Source: Microbacterium sp.
GTDB taxonomy: Bacteria; Actinomycetota; Actinomycetes; Actinomycetales; Microbacteriaceae
Direction of reading: 5' to 3'
Length of the DNA: 64,000 nucleotides
Assembly: GCF_017305435.1 (NCBI RefSeq)
Contig: NZ_JAFKIP010000006.1
Span: forward strand, 186,001 to 250,000
Part shown: positions 33,226 through 41,762 of the stretch, one piece after another
Layout of the letters: every line of letters begins with the position of its first letter
How positions within the stretch are numbered: position 1 is the first letter of the stretch
The notes under the pieces: model-generated
What the model saw: only the letters and a program-made list of their open reading frames with translations
What the model was told of the DNA's origin: nothing
Databases searched by the model: none
Program-made: the position numbers and the translations under genes

Positions 33226-34086
33226 GTGGAGTTCGCGGCGCTCACCCAAACCGACATCGACTCCGCAGCCGACTGGATGCGCGAGATCCCGTTGCGCGCC
33301 GACCGCTGGCGTGACAACGACACGAGATCGGTGATCGCGACCGAGTCCGGCGCAACGATCGCGGCCGGGATCATGTGGACCACGCGCGTGCACGGCGACA
33401 GGTATTGGTGCGAGATCGCGGTGGCACCGGGGCACCGGCGCCGCGGAGTCGGACGCGCCGTGTTCGACCACCTCAGAACACGGCGCGCACGCGACCTGGG
33501 TTTCATGGCTCGCGGGTATGTCGGTGACGACCACGTGGCGTTCGCGCGTGCGCTGGGCGCCCACACGATCCAGGTAGTTCCGCCTTCCGCGGTCGCCGTC
33601 GCGCACCGCACGTTGCTTTCACCGCATCCCTCGGTGGCCAGCGCCGCGGAGCGTTCGTGGGGCGAGCTCGCCGCGCACAACGCCGAGGTGTACGCCTGGA
33701 CGCACGCCGCCTGGAGTCCCGTCGGTCCTGGCTTCGCTGATGCCCTCAATGCGGACTTGATCGATGAACTCGACGTCGAGGCATCCTCGGTCGCCATTGT
33801 GCGCGACCGCATCGTCGCCAATTGTCTCGTCTATCGGGATTCCTCCCGACCCGTCGTCACCGCCGAGACCGCCGCAGCGAGCACGCCCGATGGCGAACGA
33901 CTCGTCGAAGGGTGCGTTCGCCGCTCGCTCGATGTGCTCGCGGGGCGCGGGATCACCGAAGCCGAGTTCGACGGACATGTGAGCGACCCGCATTTCCTGC
34001 CCGTCTGGACCCGCCTCTCGCCAACTGGGCGCTGGTTCCATCTTCTGGAGATTCCCGCGCAGCGAGCTGCTCCGTTCCGGACGTGA
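33226..34086 (+). CDS. GNAT acetyltransferase, two-domain
   Basis: 286 residues from the GTG at 33226 with a GGTTGGAAGG ribosome site; a GTG 21 codons earlier would overlap the divergent gene. The N-terminal half has the acetyl-CoA motif WCEIAVAPGHRRRGVGRAVF (V-x-P-x-x-R-x-x-G-x-G). The C-terminal half resembles a second, degenerate GNAT domain, as in mycothiol synthase-like and antibiotic-modifying relatives. It is too short and motif-poor to be called MshD. Bracketed with its two neighbours by 66-bp repeats. Confidence 0.82.
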   Translation: MEFAALTQTDIDSAADWMREIPLRADRWRDNDTRSVIATESGATIAAGIMWTTRVHGDRYWCEIAVAPGHRRRGVGRAVFDHLRTRRARDLGFMARGYVGDDHVAFARALGAHTIQVVPPSAVAVAHRTLLSPHPSVASAAERSWGELAAHNAEVYAWTHAAWSPVGPGFADALNADLIDELDVEASSVAIVRDRIVANCLVYRDSSRPVVTAETAAASTPDGERLVEGCVRRSLDVLAGRGITEAEFDGHVSDPHFLPVWTRLSPTGRWFHLLEIPAQRAAPFRT

Positions 34087-34106
34087 GCGGGTGCCCGCGG
34101 GTGCAA

Positions 34107-34172
34107 CGCGAGAACGCACGATAGCACCGCCCGACGGCTCCAACGCGTGCTGTTGTGCGTTCTCGCGGGCGG
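34107..34172 (+). repeat. 66-bp palindromic dispersed repeat, copy 2
   Basis: Same element as at 31967-32032, same orientation and length; stem arms of 21 bp with two mismatches. It ends 28 bp before the YajQ start and its transcript hairpin could terminate the acetyltransferase message. Confidence 0.85.
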
Positions 34173-34200
34173 ACGGTTGGGCCGGGGTAGATTTGTCGCC

Positions 34201-34689
34201 ATGGCTGACAGCTCATTCGACATCGTCTCCAAGATCGACCGCCAAGAGGCGGACAACGCCCTCAACCAGGCGCGCAAGGAGGTCGAGCAGCGCTACGACT
34301 TCAAGGGCACGGATGCCTCGATCGACTGGTCGGGTGAGTCGATCCTCATCAAGGCGAACAGCGAGGAGCGCGCGAAGGCCGTGCTGGACGTCTTCCAGTC
34401 GAAGCTCATCAAGCGCGGCATCTCGCTGAAGTCGCTCGACTCAGGCGACGCGCAGGCATCCGGCAAGGAGTACCGCATCACCTCGACGCTCAAGGAGGGG
34501 ATCTCGTCAGAGGACGCGAAGAAGATCTCCAAGATGATCCGCGACGAGGGACCGAAGTCGGTCAAGTCGCAGATCCAGGGCGACGAGCTGCGGGTGCAGT
34601 CGAAGTCGCGTGACGACCTGCAGGAGATCCAGCGACTGCTCAAGGCCGCCGACCTCGACGTCGACCTCCAGTTCGTCAACTACCGCTGA
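34201..34689 (+). CDS. yajQ: YajQ-family nucleotide-binding protein
   Basis: 162 residues from the ATG at 34201. It matches the whole YajQ family: [20 protein letters not shown] at the N-terminus, [24 protein letters not shown], and the end [20 protein letters not shown]. The fold is two ferredoxin-like domains. Members bind nucleotides, RNA or cyclic di-GMP; a c-di-GMP receptor role is shown in Xanthomonas but not in actinobacteria. Highly conserved, monocistronic. Confidence 0.95.
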   Translation: MADSSFDIVSKIDRQEADNALNQARKEVEQRYDFKGTDASIDWSGESILIKANSEERAKAVLDVFQSKLIKRGISLKSLDSGDAQASGKEYRITSTLKEGISSEDAKKISKMIRDEGPKSVKSQIQGDELRVQSKSRDDLQEIQRLLKAADLDVDLQFVNYR

Positions 34690-34707
34690 GGCCGCGGTCG
34701 GCAGCCC

Positions 34708-35583
34708 TCACCCCCGGCCGAGACCGGGCACGAGAACCGGCGTGCGCGTCTTGTACTCGCGGTACGCGGGCTCGTCGCCCCAGCGCGCGTCGGCGCGCTT
34801 CTCCAGAAGCGGTATGCCGCTGACACGCGTGAGCAGCAGCACGACGAACACCGGCGAGACGACCGTGACCCACTGCCATCCCTGGGCGACGGGGAGCGCG
34901 ACGATCGCGACACCGATCCAGACGAGGATCTCGCCGAAGTAATTCGGATGCCGAGACCAGGCCCAGACCCCCGAGGTGATGAACCGGCCCTCGTTGGACG
35001 GGTCGCGGCGGAACGCCGCCTTCTGCGCGTCGGCGACGATCTCGATCACGAGACCCACCAGCCACACCGCGCCACCGACGGCGACCCAGGCGTCGAAGCC
35101 CGATCCGTCGATCGCGGTGATCCCGACCCATGCGGCGGACGAGGTCACCGCGACCCAGAGACCCTGGATGACCCACACCCGCAAGAACGCGAGCGGGTTC
35201 GTCTTGATCTCGTCGAATCGTCCGTCCGAGCCCTGCGCGCGCACGCGCACGGCGAGGAACACGGACAGCCGGACTCCCCAGACGACGATCATCGCGACGA
35301 GCACCCAGGCTCGCGCTCCGGCCGGAGCGACGGCGACGAGCAGTCCCCCCGCGACGAGGGCGAAGGTGAGCCCGCCGGTGAGGTCGAAGAACTTCTCGGT
35401 GCGCAGCAGCACCGCCGGGATGTAGGCGATGATCTGGATCGCGAAGGCGGCGACAACGGCGACGGCGAACAGCGGGATGTCGCCGAGCCGCTGCCCGGCA
35501 CTCCCGCCCGCGACGGCGAGCCCGGCTCCGATGCCGAGCGCGACGACGATCGTGATGATGATGGCGCCGGGGCGCTGTGACAT
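34708..35583 (-). CDS. DUF1295 membrane protein (steroid 5-alpha-reductase fold)
   Basis: 291 residues from the ATG at 35583. It has seven or so hydrophobic helices and the DUF1295 signatures: VWGVRLSVFLAVRVRAQGSD, the long ELE-like segment GRFITSGVWAWSRHPNYFGE with HPNYFGE, and the final YREYKTRTPVLVPG. The fold is that of isoprenylcysteine methyltransferases and 3-oxo-5-alpha-steroid reductases, using NADPH or S-adenosylmethionine at the membrane face. Natural substrate unknown in actinobacteria. It is 65 bp downstream of the acyl-CoA synthetase gene on the same strand; co-transcription is possible. Confidence 0.88.
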   Translation of the reverse strand: MSQRPGAIIITIVVALGIGAGLAVAGGSAGQRLGDIPLFAVAVVAAFAIQIIAYIPAVLLRTEKFFDLTGGLTFALVAGGLLVAVAPAGARAWVLVAMIVVWGVRLSVFLAVRVRAQGSDGRFDEIKTNPLAFLRVWVIQGLWVAVTSSAAWVGITAIDGSGFDAWVAVGGAVWLVGLVIEIVADAQKAAFRRDPSNEGRFITSGVWAWSRHPNYFGEILVWIGVAIVALPVAQGWQWVTVVSPVFVVLLLTRVSGIPLLEKRADARWGDEPAYREYKTRTPVLVPGLGRG

Positions 35584-35648
35584 GGGGATCTCCTCGGGTG
35601 ACGAGCGGAGTGGATGGGTCGGGGACGGACGGGGTCGGGGAACGGGCG

Positions 35649-37397
35649 TCAGAGATAGAGCGCGTCGATCGTGCCCGCCTCGCGGTGGAGCAGTTCACGT
35701 CGGCGGATCTTGAGTGTCGGCGTCACGATCTCGCGGTCCTCGGCATCCGCGAAGACGAGCGCGAAACGACGCACCTGCTCGCTGCGCGCGACGAGCGCGT
35801 TGGCCGCATCGACCGCGCGCTCGATGTCCGCGCGCAGCTCGGCGTCATCGACGGTGACATCGCGACCGTCGCGCGCGGCGGTGACGGCCTCACGATCGAC
35901 GATGAGGAGAGCGGCGAGGTAGGGCCTTCCCTCCCCCACGGTGACCGCCGACGCGACGAAGCGGTGCTCCTCCATCGCCGCCTCCCACCGGGCGGGGGCG
36001 ACGGTCTTCCCCCCGGAGGTCGTCACGACATCCTTCACGCGACCCTCGAGCACCAGCCGGCCGCGATCGTCGAGCCTGCCGAGGTCGCCGGTGCGGAAGA
36101 AGCCGTCGACGAACGCCTCCCGATCGTCGTCCGGATCGCGGTAGCCGGCGAACACCCCGACACCTTTCGCGAGGACCTCTCCGTCCTCGGAGATCCGCAC
36201 CGTGGAGCCGGGGAGCGGGACGCCGACCGTCCCCGATCGGATGCGCCCGGGCAGGTTGCCGGTGAGGGGCGCGGTGGTCTCCGTGAGCCCGTAGCCTTCG
36301 ATCACGGGGACGCCCATGCCGCGGAACAGCAGCGACAGCCGCGGCGGCAAGCTTGCCCCGCCTGAGAGGACGTAGCCGATCCTCCCGCCCATGAGCGCGC
36401 GGATCCGCCGGTAGAAGAGGGCGTCGAAGACCCGGCGGCGCAGCGGCAGGCTCCACGAGGATGCCGCGGCCTCACCATCGTCGATCCGCTCCGCGCGTCG
36501 GGCCGCCTCGATCGCGGTGCTCACCGCGGCCGCCCACACCCGCCCGAGCCGCTTCTCGGTCGCCTTCGCCTCGGCTGCCGCGGCGATCTTCTCCAGGACG
36601 CGGGGCACGACCACGAGGAAGGTGGGCTGCAGGTCGGCGAGCGACGCGACGACCTCCGAAGGCTCCGAGAGGTGCGCGATCCGCATGCCGCCGGCGAGAC
36701 AGATCAACTGCAGACCGCGGGCGAGGACGTGCGCGAGAGGAAGGAAGATGACCGTGCTGCCGTCGGGGCGCACGATGTCCGCGTAGGCGGCGGCGACATT
36801 GAGCACCTGGCCGAGGAAGTTCTCGTGGCTGAGCACGACGCCCTTGGGCGTGCCGCTCGTTCCCGACGTGTAGACGATCGTCGCCGGAGAGGCCGGCCCG
36901 GCGTGCGTGCGAGCGCTCTCCAGCGCGGCATCCTCGACGTCGACGCCGCGCTCCGCGAGGCCGGCCAGCCCGTCGGCGAGGGAGATCACGGCGGGGACGC
37001 CTGCGGCATCCAGCGCCGCGCGCGAACTCTCGTCTCCGGAGAACGCCACCCGCACGTCCGCATCCGCGACGATCGTCGCGACCTGACCGGGGGCCGAAGA
37101 GTCGTACACCGGGACGACGACGCCGCCTGCGAACCAGATGGCGAGGTCTGCGACGGCCCATTCGTACCGCGTCGACGCCATGATCGCGACCGCGTCACCG
37201 CGCCGCAGGCCATCGGCGACGAGTCCCTTGGCGACCGCGCGCACCTTCGCGCCGAACGCCGCCGTCGACACGGGATGCCACTGCCCGCCCTCACGCACGT
37301 CGAAGGCGGGGTGGTCGGGGGCCTCCTGGATGCGCCGCATCAGGAGATCCGTGACGTTGCGGTACTCCGACAGGTCGGCGAGCGGGGGCGTCGACAT
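35649..37397 (-). CDS. long-chain fatty acid-CoA ligase
   Basis: 582 residues from the ATG at 37397, preceded by GAGAG; a GTG three codons earlier is possible. AMP-binding superfamily with all core motifs: P-loop IVYTSGTSGTPKGVVLSH, IEGYGLTETTAPLTG, TGDLGRLDDRGRLVLEGRVK and VVTTSGGKTVAPARWE. It activates fatty acids to acyl-adenylate and then acyl-CoA for beta-oxidation or lipid synthesis. In sequence it resembles the bacterial FadD15-like group. Transcribed toward the DUF1295 gene. Confidence 0.92.
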   Translation of the reverse strand: MSTPPLADLSEYRNVTDLLMRRIQEAPDHPAFDVREGGQWHPVSTAAFGAKVRAVAKGLVADGLRRGDAVAIMASTRYEWAVADLAIWFAGGVVVPVYDSSAPGQVATIVADADVRVAFSGDESSRAALDAAGVPAVISLADGLAGLAERGVDVEDAALESARTHAGPASPATIVYTSGTSGTPKGVVLSHENFLGQVLNVAAAYADIVRPDGSTVIFLPLAHVLARGLQLICLAGGMRIAHLSEPSEVVASLADLQPTFLVVVPRVLEKIAAAAEAKATEKRLGRVWAAAVSTAIEAARRAERIDDGEAAASSWSLPLRRRVFDALFYRRIRALMGGRIGYVLSGGASLPPRLSLLFRGMGVPVIEGYGLTETTAPLTGNLPGRIRSGTVGVPLPGSTVRISEDGEVLAKGVGVFAGYRDPDDDREAFVDGFFRTGDLGRLDDRGRLVLEGRVKDVVTTSGGKTVAPARWEAAMEEHRFVASAVTVGEGRPYLAALLIVDREAVTAARDGRDVTVDDAELRADIERAVDAANALVARSEQVRRFALVFADAEDREIVTPTLKIRRRELLHREAGTIDALYL

Positions 37398-37580
37398 CTC
37401 TCTCACGGGCAGAGCTCTCCTTCGGATCGGGCGTGGCTGCCATCTGTTCGGAGCCGTGGCCCGATCGGATCGGATGTCCGCCTCAGAAGTGTGCCACGAG
37501 CGCTTCCGCGGTGACGGAGGGTTGCCGACGGCCACCCCGACGCGGTATGCATGCCTCCCGCATCCGCCCCTGCGACCTCG

Positions 37581-38210
37581 TCAGTCCCCCGGTGTCGCGA
37601 GCCGACTCATTGCGTCGAGCTGAGCGCGGAAGACGGAGGCCGACAGGTCGACGTCGGCCTCGGCATCCTCCTGCACGGCGAAGACGGCGCCCATCGCCGT
37701 CATGCCGACACCGACGGCGAGCGACGCCTCCTCGATCGCGCTCACCTCGGGCAGCCGTCGGCACTCGGGGCGCGCCGACAGCCAGCCGCATAAGTAGGCA
37801 GTGAGCTGAGTGCTGATGCGCGCGTACTGGTTCTTGATCAGCTCGAGCGCACCGGGCTGCTCCATCGCGAGCCGGGCGCGCCCGCGCGCGACCGCCGGGT
37901 TCATCTGCGTGTGCCCGACTGAGGCGAGAAGCAGAACGTAGACGGCACTGACGGCGTCCGTCGTGGATGCCTCGGCGAGCGCCTGATCCGCGGCATCCGC
38001 ATCGATGAGTTCGATCGGCTTGCCGAAGATGGCGGCCTCCCGCGTCGGCATGTAGTTGAAGAACGTCGCGCGGGAGACCTCGGCGAGCGCGCAGATGTCG
38101 CGCACCGTCGCCGCCGCGAATCCATCGCGCAGAGCGATCCGCACGGCCGCCAGCTCGATGGCGTTCTCGGTCTGACGCTTCTTGCGCTCGCGCAGTCCTT
38201 CCTCTGCCAT
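37581..38210 (-). CDS. TetR-family transcriptional regulator
   Basis: 209 residues from the ATG at 38210. The helix-turn-helix is RKKRQTENAIELAAVRIALR then ATVRDICALAEVSRATFFNY, with the usual Tyr-Met-Pro-Thr ending instead of the common Phe. The C-terminal domain is helical with two cysteines. It is divergent from the DUF2236 oxygenase gene and a good operator lies between them, so it most likely represses that gene and itself. The ligand is unknown. Confidence 0.92.
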   Translation of the reverse strand: MAEEGLRERKKRQTENAIELAAVRIALRDGFAAATVRDICALAEVSRATFFNYMPTREAAIFGKPIELIDADAADQALAEASTTDAVSAVYVLLLASVGHTQMNPAVARGRARLAMEQPGALELIKNQYARISTQLTAYLCGWLSARPECRRLPEVSAIEEASLAVGVGMTAMGAVFAVQEDAEADVDLSASVFRAQLDAMSRLATPGD

Positions 38211-38218
38211 GCGACAAT

Positions 38219-38250
38219 GGTACAACTTAGAGTGAGTCCAAACTTGTACC
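38219..38250. promoter_or_regulatory. TetR operator
   Basis: Inverted repeat GGTACAA (38219-38225) and TTGTACC (38244-38250) spaced by 18 bp in the 63-bp divergent region. AT-rich centre and position overlapping both promoters fit TetR binding. Assigned to the adjacent TetR protein by position. Confidence 0.7.
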
Positions 38251-38273
38251 CTGTCCCTCTTTTTGGAGTACTC

Positions 38274-39149
38274 ATGAGCACGACCGACCTGCCGGTGGCG
38301 TCGACGACGACCCACGACGGCTACTTCTCCCCGGACAGCGTCTCGTGGCGCGTCTTCGCCGACCCGGCATCCAAGCTCGGCGGCATGGCCGCGCTGCTGC
38401 TGCAGGCGCTGAACCCGTTCATGATGCGCGTGTTCTACAACACGACCGTCTCGCACGAGGATGCCGCGGGGCGCGATGAGCGCACAGGGCGCTACTTCGA
38501 GACGGTCGTCTTCGGCGACAAAGCGCACGCCGACAAGGCGAGCGAGATCGTGCGCCGCATGCACGCGCATGCACGCTGGACCGACCCGAACACGGGCGAG
38601 GTGCTCGCGGCCGACAATCCGCAGTGGCTCGCGTGGACGCACAACACGTTCGTCTACGCCCTCGTGCGCGCGAGCCGCGAGTTCGGCGTGCCCCTGACGG
38701 ATGCCGAGGTCGAGCAGTTCGTCGTCGAGCAGCTCGTCGCGGGTCGGCTCATCGGCATCGAGGACGAGACGCTCCTCCCCCGCACCTGGGCGGACCTCGA
38801 GGCGTACATCGACGCGCAGACGTCGTGGCTCGCCCTCGGCGTCGAGGCCGCAGAGGTCACGCGCGGCCTGCGCAAGCCGGTGTTCCGCGGCAACCCCATC
38901 ACCGTCTGGACGACGATCATCGTGCAGGACGGAGTCCTCGGCATCCTTCCCGATTGGGCACGCCTGCTCTACGGCATCGACGGGCGGCCGATGAACCTGC
39001 GCTCGGCCGGCCGCACGACCGCTTGGCTCATGTCGCTCGCGCGCAGGTCGAAGCCGGGTGCCGCGCTCATCGCCGACGCCACGACGCGTGTGCAGGACCA
39101 CCCGTACCGGCGCCTACGGGGCGAAGGGACGCGCGCGCGGACCCCGTGA
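38274..39149 (+). CDS. oxygenase MpaB family (DUF2236) protein
   Basis: 291 residues from the ATG at 38274 with a GGAG ribosome site. It matches the DUF2236/MpaB family: YFSPDSVSWRVFADPASKLG, then ALLLQALNPFMMRVFYN, HARWTDPNTGEVLAADNPQW and LAWTHNTFVYALV, with His residues in the conserved positions. Fungal MpaB opens sesquiterpene chains and bacterial relatives include rubber oxygenase Lcp, which are haem enzymes; activity here is unknown. The likely target of the divergent TetR regulator. Confidence 0.88.
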   Translation: MSTTDLPVASTTTHDGYFSPDSVSWRVFADPASKLGGMAALLLQALNPFMMRVFYNTTVSHEDAAGRDERTGRYFETVVFGDKAHADKASEIVRRMHAHARWTDPNTGEVLAADNPQWLAWTHNTFVYALVRASREFGVPLTDAEVEQFVVEQLVAGRLIGIEDETLLPRTWADLEAYIDAQTSWLALGVEAAEVTRGLRKPVFRGNPITVWTTIIVQDGVLGILPDWARLLYGIDGRPMNLRSAGRTTAWLMSLARRSKPGAALIADATTRVQDHPYRRLRGEGTRARTP

Positions 39150-39171
39150 GGCATCGAGCCGGTGACGCGAC

Positions 39172-40170
39172 TCAGATCGCGCGCGGCAGGGCACCGTCCA
39201 GCAGCCAGGCCTCGAGCGCGGCGTAGGCGTCCGCCCGGGCGGCGCTGCCCGAGAGGAAGACGTCGTGGACCGCGTCGGGGATCCGCTGGATGCCGACGCG
39301 CCGGCCCAGCCGCGTCGCCGCGCGTGCGATGTCATCGACGACCAGCACGCTGTCCGTCGTGGTCATCGCCGGCGTCCACTGCAGCGGTGAGCTGTAGCCC
39401 GTCGAGAGCAGAGTGAGCACGGGCGCGTCGATGTCGACCCCGGCGGCGATCGCCCGGTGACCGGCCATCACCGCGAAGAGCCACCCCGGATGCGTCGGAA
39501 AGCCGCGTTCGGGGCGCCACCCTTCGGGGCTGTCCGGGAGGGTGCCGAGCTCGCGCTGCGCACGCGTGTAGAACCCGAGGTCGACGACCGGGTGCGTGCC
39601 GAGGGGGTCGAACCGCGCCCGTGCCGCGACGAGCGGTGCGATCGCCTGCCGGCCGATGGCCCCGGTCTGCAGCTCGAGCCACGGGCTGTTCAGCACGACC
39701 GCCGCCGCTTCGCCCGGATGACGCGCGGCCCACAGGCTGAGGGTCAGCCCGCCCGTCGAATGCCCCAGCATCACGAGGCGACGCGTGCGCCCGTGCAGAC
39801 GCCGGGGTGAGCGCGCGCGCATCGCGGCGAGCGCCGCCGCGATGTCGGCGTCGTAGTCGTCGAGGTCCGTGATGTAGCCCGGCGTCTGTCCGGGCCGCAG
39901 ACTCCGACCGTACTTGCGCAGGTCGAGGGCGTAGAACCGCGCACCGAGCCGGTTCCAGAAGCGGGCGAGGTCTTTCTGGAAGAAGTAGTCCGACCAGCCG
40001 TGCACGTAGAGCACGTCGACGTCGGCGAGCGGCGCGAGGACCGCGCCGCGTGGGCGCGACCGCACGAGCGTCGCGACGACGTCGCCCTCGGCATCCGTCC
40101 CGAGCGGCAGCGTGAGCCGTTCGAAGGGCGCACCCAGGATGTCGGGCGCCCACTTCTGCGCGTCGGCCAT
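39172..40170 (-). CDS. alpha/beta-hydrolase, lysophospholipase-like
   Basis: 332 residues from the ATG at 40170. Serine hydrolase with the nucleophile elbow VMLGHSTGGLTLSLWA, an oxyanion region VLYVHGWSDYFFQKDLA, the acid residue region SVLVVDDIARAAT and a C-terminal His in IPDAVHDVFLSG. The N-terminal 30 residues (ADAQKWAPDILGAPFERLT) are typical of actinobacterial lipase-like members. Probably an esterase or monoacylglycerol lipase in the cytoplasm; no signal peptide. It is convergent with the MpaB-like gene. Confidence 0.9.
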   Translation of the reverse strand: MADAQKWAPDILGAPFERLTLPLGTDAEGDVVATLVRSRPRGAVLAPLADVDVLYVHGWSDYFFQKDLARFWNRLGARFYALDLRKYGRSLRPGQTPGYITDLDDYDADIAAALAAMRARSPRRLHGRTRRLVMLGHSTGGLTLSLWAARHPGEAAAVVLNSPWLELQTGAIGRQAIAPLVAARARFDPLGTHPVVDLGFYTRAQRELGTLPDSPEGWRPERGFPTHPGWLFAVMAGHRAIAAGVDIDAPVLTLLSTGYSSPLQWTPAMTTTDSVLVVDDIARAATRLGRRVGIQRIPDAVHDVFLSGSAARADAYAALEAWLLDGALPRAI

Positions 40171-40236
40171 GCCGTCAGCCTAACCAGCCGCCCCGGCGCC
40201 CCGGGGCCCCGAGGGTGTCACCGCGACAACCCCGCC

Positions 40237-40311
40237 GTTCGGGCGGCTTTCTGCACTCAGGAGGGCGGATGCCGCTCAGGAGTCCTCCCGAATGCGGATC
40301 TCCTCCCGAAC
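40237..40311 (-). repeat. 75-bp dispersed repeat, copy 2 (inverted)
   Basis: The reverse complement matches 52521-52595 over the full 75 bp with about a dozen differences and no gaps. It contains two direct TTCGGGAGGA motifs and an inverted partner. It lies between the hydrolase and FprA genes. Confidence 0.85.
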
Positions 40312-40327
40312 GCAAGCCGACGGGGAC

Positions 40328-41701
40328 TCACTCGCCCCGCGAGACCCGCACCATCTCGTCACGATCGACGACCTTGATGCGCGCGCGTCCGGCGGGCTCG
40401 CCGAGGCCGATCTCGTGTTCGTCGAGGCGGTGCCAGCCGTCGAGGTCGGTCCAGACCACGCCGCGCTCCGCGAGGAGGGCCGGGATCGCTTCGGGCGACG
40501 GATCGGCCGGCTGCCACCACGAACCCTGGTCGTTGATCAGATGGCTGACCGTCTCCATGGCATCCGACTTCGTGTGCCCGATCAGACCGACGGGGCCGCG
40601 CTTGATCCAGCCGGTCGCGTACACGCCCGGCACGCGCTCGTTCGATTCCTTGCGCAGGACCTGGCCCTCATGATTGGGGATCACGCCGTGCTTCTTGTCG
40701 AACGGCACGCCCGGCAGCGGCGAGCCGAAGTAGCCGACCGCGCGATACAGCTGCTGCATCGGGATCTCGCGCAGCTCGCCCGTGCCCTCCACGCCGCCCT
40801 CTCCGTCGGGTCGGGTGCGTTCGTAGACGAGCGCCGCGACACGTCCGCTGTCGTCGGTGCGCACCTCCACGGGCTTCGCCCAGAAGTGCAGATGCAGCCG
40901 GCGCGATGCCGAGCCGCCCGCGTTGTTGACCGAGTCGCGCGTGCGCCACGACTGCAGCACACGGTCGATCACCATGACCTGCTTGTTGGAGGCGATGGCG
41001 GCCTTCGACGCTTCGTCGTAGTCGAAGTCCTCGTCGTAGACGACCATGTCGACATCGCGCAGCTCGCCGAGCTCGCGCAGCTCCAGCGGCGTGAACTTCA
41101 CCTGCGCGGGGCCGCGGCGCCCGAACACGTGCACGTCGGTGATGGGGGATGCCTCGAGCCCCGCCTGCACGTTCGCGGGGATCTCGGTCGGCACGAGGTC
41201 CTCCGCGTGCTTGGCGAGGATGCGCGCCACGTCGAGGGCGACGTTGCCGACCCCGACGACGCCGACGGACGCGGCATCCAGCGGCCACTCGCGCGGGAAG
41301 TCGGGGTGACCGTCGTACCAGCTGACGAAGTCGGCGGCGCCGTAGGAGCCGACGGCGTCGATGCCGGGGATGTCGAGCGCCGCATCGCGGATCGCGCCCG
41401 TCGCGAAGATGACGGCGTTGTAGTGCTGCTTGAGGTCGTCGAGCGTGATGTCCTCGCCGAACCGGACGTTCCCGAAGATGCGGATGTCGCCGCGGTCGAG
41501 CACATCGCGCAGGGCCGTGATGATGCCCTTGATGCGCGGGTGATCGGGCGCGACGCCGTAGCGCACGAGTCCGTACGGCGCGGGCAGGTGGTCGAACAGG
41601 TCGATCGACACGTCGAACTTGCGCTCCGCCTTCAGCAGGATGTCCGCGGCGTAGATGCCGGCAGGACCCGCGCCGACGATGGCCAGCCTGAGCTTGGTCA
41701 T
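40328..41701 (-). CDS. fprA: ferredoxin/adrenodoxin-NADP reductase
   Basis: 457 residues from the ATG at 41701. FAD loop RLAIVGAGPAGIYAADILLK at the N-terminus, LPAPYGLVRYGVAPDHP, the NADP-binding segment GVVGVGNVALDVARILAKHA, and the C-terminal FAD loop GVYATGWIKRGPVGLIGHTK. This is the full set of the adrenodoxin reductase (FprA) family, which passes electrons from NADPH to ferredoxins serving P450s and other oxygenases. Length is normal. The menaquinone genes downstream are on the same strand but separated by 61 bp. Confidence 0.95.
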   Translation of the reverse strand: MTKLRLAIVGAGPAGIYAADILLKAERKFDVSIDLFDHLPAPYGLVRYGVAPDHPRIKGIITALRDVLDRGDIRIFGNVRFGEDITLDDLKQHYNAVIFATGAIRDAALDIPGIDAVGSYGAADFVSWYDGHPDFPREWPLDAASVGVVGVGNVALDVARILAKHAEDLVPTEIPANVQAGLEASPITDVHVFGRRGPAQVKFTPLELRELGELRDVDMVVYDEDFDYDEASKAAIASNKQVMVIDRVLQSWRTRDSVNNAGGSASRRLHLHFWAKPVEVRTDDSGRVAALVYERTRPDGEGGVEGTGELREIPMQQLYRAVGYFGSPLPGVPFDKKHGVIPNHEGQVLRKESNERVPGVYATGWIKRGPVGLIGHTKSDAMETVSHLINDQGSWWQPADPSPEAIPALLAERGVVWTDLDGWHRLDEHEIGLGEPAGRARIKVVDRDEMVRVSRGE

Positions 41702-41762
41702 GGGTGTTCCTTCGTGTTCGTCCGGTCGTGGGGCGGGGCCGAGCGGCCCGAGTCGTTGCGCG

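Noticed and set aside
33226-34086. Mycothiol synthase (MshD) assignment
   Set aside because: Two-domain GNAT layout is similar, but the length and C-terminal motif are not sufficient.
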